Positions 1-6,224 of a stretch of 7,368 nucleotides of DNA are shown in pieces (the stretch's first letter is position 1; each line of letters opens with the position of its first letter). The position numbers and the translations under genes are program-made. The stretch comes from an uncultured Bacteroides sp. GTDB lineage: Bacteria > Bacteroidota > Bacteroidia > Bacteroidales > Bacteroidaceae. The notes beneath the pieces were generated by a model. The model searched no databases, was not told the origin of the DNA, and worked only from the letters and a program-made list of their open reading frames with translations. The stretch lies in the NCBI GenBank assembly GCA_934716785.1, contig CAKUYM010000216.1, positions 1-7,368 on the forward strand, written 5' to 3'.

Positions 1-2301
1 GTTTCAACCCCTAATTTTCAGAATCGTTATGGAACGGGAGATCTCAATTCCAGTGAAGGGTCTAAAACCAGAAGTTGGGGAAACAGATTGAATGCTGCCA
101 GTTATATGGGATACGAGCCGGTAAAAGACTATTTGCAAACTGGCGTTACTGCGACGGAGACAGTTGCTCTTTCGACAGGAACGGAGAAAAACCAGACCTA
201 TTTATCCATGGGAGCAACAAATTCAAAAGGGATTGTTCCTAACAATAAATATGACCGGTATAATTTTACCTTTCGTAATACTACTGCATTTCTTGAAGGA
301 AAAATGAAACTGGATGTTGGAGCCAGTTATATTTATCAGAAAGATCGTAACATGATTAATCAAGGAGTGTATGGCAATCCTTTGGTGGGGGCTTATTTGT
401 TTCCGCGCGGCAATGATTGGGAAGATATCAGCATGTATGAACGTTATGATTTTTCTCGTAATCTTTATACACAATACTGGCCGGTAGGGGATGCAGGTAT
501 TGTGATGGAAAACCCTTATTGGATTAATTATCGGGAACTTCGTCAGAATAATAAAAGCCGTTATATGCTTAATGCCTCTCTATCTTACGATATCTGGGAT
601 TGGCTGAATGTATCCGGGCGTATTCGTATGGATAACTCATATACAGATTATAGTGAGAAAAATTATGCTTCTACTAATACGCAACGCACGGAAAATTCGT
701 TGAATGGTTTTTATGGAATCAATAAAATCCAAAATAAACAGTTGTATGGGGATGTGATGTTGAATATCAACAAATATTTTGGCGACAATTGGTCTATTCA
801 AGCCAATATAGGTGCATCTCTTTCAGATATGCGGCAAGATGCAAATTTGACAGCCGGTCCTATTCCTGATGGAATCATTACTGATGAAAAAGCGTTATTG
901 CCCAACTTCTTTGCTGTGCAGAACCTGAGTAACACGGCAATAACTACTCGTCGTCAGGAAGGGTGGCATGAACAGACACAATCTGTTTTCGCATCAGCGG
1001 AGATTGGTTATAAGCATGCTTATTATTTGACATTGACCGGGCGTAATGACTGGCCTTCACAGTTGGCGGGACCTCATTCAGGTAAGAGTTCTTTTTTCTA
1101 CCCGTCAGTTGGTGGAAGTGTAATTTTAAGTGAGATCTTTAACCTGCCCGAACAGATAGATTATTTAAAGCTCCGTGCCTCGTGGGCTTCGGTCGGAGTT
1201 GCTTTTGAGCGGTATATAGCCAATCCGCTTTATGGGTGGAGTGCAAGTAGTCTTTCTTGGAGCACTCAGACAGAATATCCTGTTTATGATTTGAAGCCGG
1301 AGCGCACGAATTCTATGGAAGTGGGGGTTACTTTGAATTTTCTTAAACACTTTAATATTGAGTTTACGTATTACAATACTAATACCAAGGATCAGACATT
1401 TGATCCGAGTGTTTCGGTCGGTTCCGGTTCCAGTTCGTTCAAAATTCAGTCCGGCAATGTCCGCAATCGTGGCTTTGAACTTTCTTTGGGATATAACAAT
1501 GTATGGAGTGGATTCTCATGGTCGACTCATTATACCTTATCCGCCAATCGTAATAAAATACTTTCATTGGCCAATAACGTAGTGGATCCGAGTACCGGTA
1601 AGGCAATTTCAATCAATATGCTTGATATGAAGGGACTCGGCAATGCTCATTTTATTCTGAAAGAAGGGGGGACATTGGGAGATTTATATTCAGTTGTGGA
1701 TTTGAAACGTGATACTAACGGTGACTTTTACATTGATGAAAATGGAAAGATAGCCTCTCAGACAATCAGTAATTCGGATGATTTTATCAAGTTGGGGTCA
1801 GTGCTTCCCAAGGCAAGTATGGCTTGGCGTAATGATTTTCAGTATGCCGGATTCAATTTAGGATTGGTCATTTCGGCACGTCTTGGTGGTATTGTCTTTT
1901 CACGTACGCAAGCTATGCTCGATTATTATGGCGTATCTGAGACTTCGGCAGTTGCCCGTGATAATGGCGGGGTGGTACTGAATGGCAGTGATTTGATTGA
2001 TGCCAATACTTGGTATACCGCAATTGCCGGTGGAGATGTCGTCCCGCAGTATTATACCTATTCGGCTACTAATGTCCGTTTGCAGGAAGCTACATTTGGC
2101 TATACTTTTCCCAAGAAATGGTTAGGGAATGTATGCGACCTTCAGATGTCTGTTGTAGCCCGCAATTTGTTCTTCCTGTATAAGAAAGCTCCTTTTGATC
2201 CTGAAAGCATTGCTACGACCGGTAATTTTTACTCAGGCATCGACTACTTTATGACGCCTTCAATGCGTAATGTTGGTTTCAATATTCGTCTTAAATTCTA
2301 A
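1..2301 (+). CDS. SusC-like TonB-dependent outer-membrane glycan transporter (5'-truncated by window edge)
   Basis: This is the C-terminal 766 residues of a SusC/RagA-family TonB-dependent transporter, which imports oligosaccharides across the outer membrane with its SusD partner. The frame is open from base 1 and ends at TAA 2299-2301. Family members are usually about 1000-1100 residues, so the signal peptide, the carboxypeptidase-regulatory-like domain, the TonB box and most of the plug lie upstream. What is present is barrel. The early stretch has TRSWGNRLN followed by VALSTGTEKNQTYLS and KGIVPNNKYDRYN, and the end has APFDPES and YFMTPSMRNVGFNIRLKF. All of these are characteristic of the family. 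The last residue is Phe, as expected for a BAM-assembled barrel. The TTG at 88 and the first ATG at 106 are internal codons, not starts. The SusD gene follows after 13 nt. No frameshift is seen. The family call is secure; the N-glycan substrate is inferred only from the downstream genes. Confidence 0.96.
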   Translation, partial: VSTPNFQNRYGTGDLNSSEGSKTRSWGNRLNAASYMGYEPVKDYLQTGVTATETVALSTGTEKNQTYLSMGATNSKGIVPNNKYDRYNFTFRNTTAFLEGKMKLDVGASYIYQKDRNMINQGVYGNPLVGAYLFPRGNDWEDISMYERYDFSRNLYTQYWPVGDAGIVMENPYWINYRELRQNNKSRYMLNASLSYDIWDWLNVSGRIRMDNSYTDYSEKNYASTNTQRTENSLNGFYGINKIQNKQLYGDVMLNINKYFGDNWSIQANIGASLSDMRQDANLTAGPIPDGIITDEKALLPNFFAVQNLSNTAITTRRQEGWHEQTQSVFASAEIGYKHAYYLTLTGRNDWPSQLAGPHSGKSSFFYPSVGGSVILSEIFNLPEQIDYLKLRASWASVGVAFERYIANPLYGWSASSLSWSTQTEYPVYDLKPERTNSMEVGVTLNFLKHFNIEFTYYNTNTKDQTFDPSVSVGSGSSSFKIQSGNVRNRGFELSLGYNNVWSGFSWSTHYTLSANRNKILSLANNVVDPSTGKAISINMLDMKGLGNAHFILKEGGTLGDLYSVVDLKRDTNGDFYIDENGKIASQTISNSDDFIKLGSVLPKASMAWRNDFQYAGFNLGLVISARLGGIVFSRTQAMLDYYGVSETSAVARDNGGVVLNGSDLIDANTWYTAIAGGDVVPQYYTYSATNVRLQEATFGYTFPKKWLGNVCDLQMSVVARNLFFLYKKAPFDPESIATTGNFYSGIDYFMTPSMRNVGFNIRLKF

Positions 2302-2314
2302 ATCCATTACTGAT

Positions 2315-3913
2315 ATGAATTTAAAAATAAAGGCAGCAGTCGCTGCACTTGCTTTCTTCCTAACCGGATGTACAAGCAATTTTCTTGATATTAACAGCAA
2401 TCCGTATGAACCGGATGCCGGACAAATGCAGGCTGACGGTTATATCATCAGTGCCGCCCTTTCCAGTTTGGCAAGTACTGTGATTTCAACCGATGTCAAT
2501 ACAGCACAGTATACGGAGTGTTTGATGGGAGGAACTCTTGGAGGTTATTTTGCAGATTCCAACACTTCATTTACCCGTGCTATCGCTACTTATAATGCTA
2601 CGGACAATTGGACTAATGTGTTGCTTGCCAGTGAGCAGTGCGTACCTAAGATATACAGTAATCTGGCTGATTTGAATAAAAACACCGATGATCCTGTAGT
2701 GCTTGCTATTGCCCAAATAATGAAAGTGGCTGCCATGCATAGAGTGACTGATACATACGGTCCGATACCTTATAGCAAGATTAATTCGGGAGGTGAATTG
2801 CAGGTCAGTTACGATTCTCAAGAAGTCGTTTATGATAAAATGTTTGAAGAGCTGAATAGTTCGATTACTTTATTGACAGATTATCGTACAGTTTCCATCC
2901 CTTCGACTACTGATTATGTTTATGGTGGTAATGTGGAAAAGTGGATAAAATTTGCCAATTCCTTGAAACTTCGTTTGGCTATGCGTATTGTTTATGCCAA
3001 CGAGACGAAGGCAAAGGAAATGGCGGAAAAGGCTGTTGGGCATGAAGTAGGAGTTATGGTTGCCAATTCGGACAACGCCCAGATAACGAACTTTGGAGAT
3101 AAAGGAAATCCTATCTATACATCGGTCAATTATAATCGTGCGGCCGATTGCCTGACTGGCGGAGATACGCATGTGGCAGCCGAAATTATAGCCTATATGA
3201 ATGGTTATAAAGACCCACGGCGTCCAGCTTATTTTATTCCGTCAGAATGGAATAATTATGAATTTATTGGACTTCGGCATGGCATTGTCATTCCGGAAAA
3301 TTCAATAACACGCCGTTATTCAGGGGTAAATGTCAATACATCTTCCCCAATGTTTTGGATGAATGCAGCGGAAGTCGCTTTTCTTCGTGCTGAGGCGGCT
3401 GCAGTCTTTCATTTTGATATGAGAGGAGAGGCAGGTGATTTTTATAATGAAGGAATCCGTCTTTCTTTTGAGCAATGGGGAGTATCCGGTGTTGAAAGCT
3501 ATATGGCTGATGCGGTTAATGTACCCGAAATTTATGTAGACCCTTATAATGGAGTCAACTCGTACAATACTACTCTTTCGGAAATTACGGTAGCTTGGAA
3601 TGAAGATGCAGGTAAGGTCGAGAAGCAAGAGCGTATCATTACTCAAAAGTGGATTGCCAACTGGCAATTGGGAAATGAAGCATGGGCGGATTATCGACGT
3701 ACGGGATATCCACATATTATTCCTGCTACGGTTGAAGGAAACCAAAGCCTTGGTGTGGTAAACTCCAAATTAGGTGCGCGTCGTATGCCATATCCTGTTA
3801 GGGAATATACAACCAATAATGTAAATGTACAACAGGCCGTTTCCAACCATCTGAAGGGGGCTGATAATATGGCTACCCGTGTTTGGTGGGATTGTAATCC
3901 GGCTGTAAATTGA
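2315..3913 (+). CDS. SusD/RagB-like surface glycan-binding lipoprotein
   Basis: This 532-residue SusD-type lipoprotein forms the lid on the SusC barrel and binds glycan at the cell surface. The start is ATG 2315, giving MNLKIK, a hydrophobic stretch and lipobox L16-T17-G18-C19. The in-frame ATG at 2270 would add 15 residues lying inside the SusC coding end and would spoil the signal peptide, so it is rejected. Family signatures in order are FLDINSNP after the Cys (about 23-30), the helical region with VTDTYGPIPYSK (144-155), WIKFANSLKLRLAMRI (210-225), NAAEVAFLRAEAA (350-362), ITQKWIANW followed by EAWADYRRTGYP (442-466), and RRMPYPVRE (489-497). The overall pattern resembles the SusD-like subfamily (Pfam SusD-like/SusD-like_2) more than classical starch SusD. 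The length is normal and there is no disruption. The 13-nt spacing behind susC and 12-nt spacing ahead of the next gene indicate co-transcription. Confidence 0.96.
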   Translation: MNLKIKAAVAALAFFLTGCTSNFLDINSNPYEPDAGQMQADGYIISAALSSLASTVISTDVNTAQYTECLMGGTLGGYFADSNTSFTRAIATYNATDNWTNVLLASEQCVPKIYSNLADLNKNTDDPVVLAIAQIMKVAAMHRVTDTYGPIPYSKINSGGELQVSYDSQEVVYDKMFEELNSSITLLTDYRTVSIPSTTDYVYGGNVEKWIKFANSLKLRLAMRIVYANETKAKEMAEKAVGHEVGVMVANSDNAQITNFGDKGNPIYTSVNYNRAADCLTGGDTHVAAEIIAYMNGYKDPRRPAYFIPSEWNNYEFIGLRHGIVIPENSITRRYSGVNVNTSSPMFWMNAAEVAFLRAEAAAVFHFDMRGEAGDFYNEGIRLSFEQWGVSGVESYMADAVNVPEIYVDPYNGVNSYNTTLSEITVAWNEDAGKVEKQERIITQKWIANWQLGNEAWADYRRTGYPHIIPATVEGNQSLGVVNSKLGARRMPYPVREYTTNNVNVQQAVSNHLKGADNMATRVWWDCNPAVN

Positions 3914-3925
3914 AATCTTTAAACT

Positions 3926-5014
3926 ATGATGAGTATGAAATTAAATATAAACGAGTTCTGTGTTTCATTGCTGCTTGCTGTTTGCTTATTCACGGCATGT
4001 GATGACTGGACTGAAACGGAAAATCTGACTATTCACAGTCCTTCTCTCAAGGAGCAAAATCCGGAGCTTTATGCACGGTATGTGCAATCTCTTAATGATT
4101 ATAAGTCGACCAAGCATCAGGTGGTCATTGTCTCGGTCGATAATGCGAGTTCCTTACCTTCTTTGCGTAACCAGCATCTTACAAATCTGCCGGATAGTAT
4201 TGATTATATATGTCTGAATAATATAATGGAGGTAAATACGGTGCACATAACTGAAATGGAAACGGTGCGTGAATGGGGGACGAAAATGTTGGGGCTGGTA
4301 GACTTCGATGCTATAATAAGTCAATGGAATAAGCTCCTTGAAGAAGAGAATGCCGGATTACCGCAAGAAACGGTAAATGGGAGAGCGGATGAGCTTGCGA
4401 ATGGGAAAAATAATGTTTCCACCCGTTTTGTTGAATATTGTCATTCAGAGACAATGAGACGAATACAGGCTTGTAATGCGCTGGGAGTAGATGGTATAGT
4501 GGTTAAATTCACTGGCTTTGACCTTCATTCACTGGTAGAAGAGGAGGAAATAAGCACTGAGATAATTCGTCAGGCTGCCTTTTTTGATATCATCACAGAT
4601 TGGAAAATTGAGAATGCGGATAAAATACTAATTTTTAGCGGATCTCCTCAAAATCTTGTCAATAAAGGGATTCTATCAGATTGTAAGTATATAATTGTTT
4701 ATGCCCATAGTGTCAAGAATCAATATGAAATGTCTTATGTTGTATTGATGGCATTGGCAGAAGACATACCGTCTGACCGTTATGTGATAGGTGTATCAAC
4801 CCCTTATCTTACTAACTCTGGGAGTTATAACGGTGAATTCAGTGATGGCTCTTCTGCTGTTATAGGGGCAGCTCAATGGGCGATAATGAGTAATCCTGAT
4901 TATATAAAAGCCGGGATTTCAATTGATTCGGCAGAACGGGACTATTTCAATGCCAATAAGATTTATTTAAATATAAGAGAGGCGATTAATATATTAAATC
5001 CAACCGTAAAATGA
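3926..5014 (+). CDS. GH18-fold lipoprotein, probably catalytically inactive surface glycan-binding protein
   Basis: This 362-residue lipoprotein has the signal MMSMKLNINEF, a hydrophobic core and lipobox F22-T23-A24-C25, followed by an acidic DDWTETE tail typical of surface-exported Bacteroides lipoproteins. The start could be ATG 3926, 3929 or 3935; 3926 is reported as the longest. The rest reads like a GH18 TIM barrel of the EndoS/BT_1044-like group. Candidate strands are VVIVSVDN (66-73), SIDYICLNN (91-99), KMLGLVDFD (120-128), GVDGIVVKFTG (187-197), KILIFSG (233-239), KYIIVYAHS (254-262), RYVIGVSTPY (285-294) and VIGAAQWAI (312-320). The GH18 signature DxxDxDxE falls on D189-G-I-V192-V-K194-F-T196, so only the first Asp remains and the proton donor Glu is Thr. 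Hydrolysis by the GH18 mechanism is therefore unlikely. I infer a glycan-binding role, supported by its place right after SusC/SusD. The fold call comes from motif reading, not a profile search. Confidence 0.85.
   Translation: MMSMKLNINEFCVSLLLAVCLFTACDDWTETENLTIHSPSLKEQNPELYARYVQSLNDYKSTKHQVVIVSVDNASSLPSLRNQHLTNLPDSIDYICLNNIMEVNTVHITEMETVREWGTKMLGLVDFDAIISQWNKLLEEENAGLPQETVNGRADELANGKNNVSTRFVEYCHSETMRRIQACNALGVDGIVVKFTGFDLHSLVEEEEISTEIIRQAAFFDIITDWKIENADKILIFSGSPQNLVNKGILSDCKYIIVYAHSVKNQYEMSYVVLMALAEDIPSDRYVIGVSTPYLTNSGSYNGEFSDGSSAVIGAAQWAIMSNPDYIKAGISIDSAERDYFNANKIYLNIREAINILNPTVK
4490..4513 (+). other. Degenerate GH18 active-site motif (D189 to T196)
   Basis: These eight codons encode DGIVVKFT at the expected end of strand beta-4 of the GH18-like barrel. 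Compared with the DGxDxDxE form of active GH18 enzymes, the second, third and fourth acids are Val, Lys and Thr. The reading frame around them is intact, so this is substitution within a maintained gene rather than a decaying pseudogene. It is the main evidence that the protein binds rather than cuts glycans. Confidence 0.75.
5011..5014 (+). other. ATGA stop/start overlap
   Basis: The TGA of the GH18-like gene (5012-5014) overlaps the first ATG (5011-5013) of the DUF1735-LamG gene. This is the only overlapping junction in the window and suggests translational coupling if ATG 5011 is used. If ATG 5023 is the real start, the genes are instead separated by 8 nt. Confidence 0.6.
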
Positions 5015-6192
5015 GAATGCTTATGAAATATAACAAACTAATAGCTCTTGTCTGTTTTGCAATGGCTTTTATCAGTTGTCGTGAAATGGATGACAATGAG
5101 CAACATTATCAGAATAAACTCTTTATTGCAGCAGAGGATTTTGTTTATACGACATTTTTCAAGGAAGAAGATACAGAGTTGGAGTATGGGATTAAAGTGG
5201 CGGTTGCAAAACCGGAGAATCGTGATATACAGGTAATTATGGAAGTTGCTCCCGAACTTTTTGCAACTTATCGGCAAATATATCAGGATGATACGTCAAT
5301 TCTTTTGCCGGAAGAGCATTACTGGATGCCGGAAACATCCGTTACGATTAAATCCGGTAATGTGACAAGTCCGGAATTGCCTGTCAGATTTACAGATGTA
5401 GGCGGTCTTGATCCAAAGATAACTTATGTGCTTCCTGTTACTATCCGATCTGTAGAAGGTATTGATGTTTTGCAGAGTGCAAGGACATATTACTATATTT
5501 TTCGGGGAGCGTCACTTATTAATGTGGTATGTAATATTAGCCGCAACAGGGCTTATCCTGACTTTAATCATGATTCAAGATTTAATAATCTGTCGGAGAA
5601 TACTATGGAGATATTGTTCAAAGCCACTTCGTTTCCTAACACATTGCATACCTTGATGGGGATAGAAGGACATTATCTGCTGCGTATAGGAGATTCGGGG
5701 TTGTCGTCCAACCAGCTCCAAGTGGTTGCTTCCGATGAAAGTTGTACAAGTACGGATCTTCAGCTTGAAAGTGGAGAATGGTATCATCTGGCTGTAACTT
5801 TCAATAGAGGGGATATCAGAATATATTTGAATGGGAAGGAAAAACTTTCACAAACGGTAACACTGAAATCTGTCAGCATTGGAAACAGGCATTCGCATGA
5901 GGAGATAGGTTCTCGCTGTTTTTGGATAGGTTATTCTTATAAAGACGACCGTTATTTTGATGGCGCTGTCTCTGAAGTTAGAATTTGGAATCGGGCACTT
6001 ACTGCGGAGGAAATACAGGTCGAAAACCATTCTTATAAAGTAAGTCCGCAATCTGAAGGACTTATCGCTTATTGGAAATTTGATGAAGGTAGCGGTAAGA
6101 CGGCTAAAGACTATAGTATGAGCGGCTATGACCTGACGATAGAGAAAGAACCTAAATGGGAAGCTGTTTCGCTGCCCGATAATAATCCTTAA
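5011..6192 (+). CDS. DUF1735 + LamG (concanavalin A-like) surface lipoprotein, probable glycan-binding protein
   Basis: This 393-residue lipoprotein has a signal peptide with lipobox F20-I21-S22-C23 followed by REMDDNE, an acidic tail consistent with export to the cell surface. Residues about 36-166 look like a DUF1735 (BT_3987 N-terminal-like) beta-sandwich: VAPELFATYRQIY, LLPEEHYWMPE, VTIKSGNV, and ITYVLPVTIRSVEG ending in YYYIFRG. Residues about 170-390 are a LamG / Laminin_G_3 jelly roll, with GEWYHLAVTFNRGDIRIYLNG (255-275), FDGAVSEVRIWNRALTAEEI (316-335) and YWKFDEGSGKTAKDYS (354-369). No catalytic signature is visible, and LamG modules in such loci usually bind carbohydrate, so a surface glycan-binding role is inferred. 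The first ATG (5011) overlaps the upstream stop as ATGA; ATG 5017 and 5023 are alternatives that keep the signal peptide. The next gene starts 12 nt downstream and shares the DUF1735 domain. Confidence 0.9.
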   Translation: MRMLMKYNKLIALVCFAMAFISCREMDDNEQHYQNKLFIAAEDFVYTTFFKEEDTELEYGIKVAVAKPENRDIQVIMEVAPELFATYRQIYQDDTSILLPEEHYWMPETSVTIKSGNVTSPELPVRFTDVGGLDPKITYVLPVTIRSVEGIDVLQSARTYYYIFRGASLINVVCNISRNRAYPDFNHDSRFNNLSENTMEILFKATSFPNTLHTLMGIEGHYLLRIGDSGLSSNQLQVVASDESCTSTDLQLESGEWYHLAVTFNRGDIRIYLNGKEKLSQTVTLKSVSIGNRHSHEEIGSRCFWIGYSYKDDRYFDGAVSEVRIWNRALTAEEIQVENHSYKVSPQSEGLIAYWKFDEGSGKTAKDYSMSGYDLTIEKEPKWEAVSLPDNNP

Positions 6193-6200
6193 AGATGACT

Positions 6201-6224
6201 GAATATGAAGATGAATATGAAAAC
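6201..6224 (+). repeat. Two-copy 12-bp imperfect tandem repeat at the start of the GH18 gene
   Basis: GAATATGAAGAT is followed directly by GAATATGAAAAC, matching at 10 of 12 positions. Each copy carries an in-frame ATG (6205 and 6217), so the repeat gives the gene duplicated candidate starts and an MKMNMK N-terminus. It may be chance in AT-rich sequence. Confidence 0.4.

Noticed and set aside
1358..1582. A + strand 74-residue ORF inside susC
   Set aside because: It is in an alternative frame within an intact barrel coding region and its translation is low in information.
88..2301. A 737-residue ORF starting at TTG 88 as a complete gene
   Set aside because: The frame is open to base 1 and the upstream residues continue the SusC family pattern, so this is a gene cut by the window edge.
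2270..2314. An earlier SusD start at ATG 2270 overlapping susC
   Set aside because: The extra 15 residues come from the SusC coding end and precede an excellent lipoprotein signal beginning at ATG 2315.
3320..3745. A 141-residue antisense ORF under the SusD gene
   Set aside because: It lies opposite conserved SusD motifs, has no start context or domain signs, and is best read as a shadow frame.
3926..5014. The GH18-like gene as a pseudogene
   Set aside because: The lipobox, strands and length are intact with no stop or frameshift; only the catalytic acids are changed, which fits a repurposed binding protein.
6193..6204. Possible internal promoter or terminator in the gene junctions
   Set aside because: All junctions are 13 nt or shorter and show no hairpin or Bacteroides -33/-7 pair.
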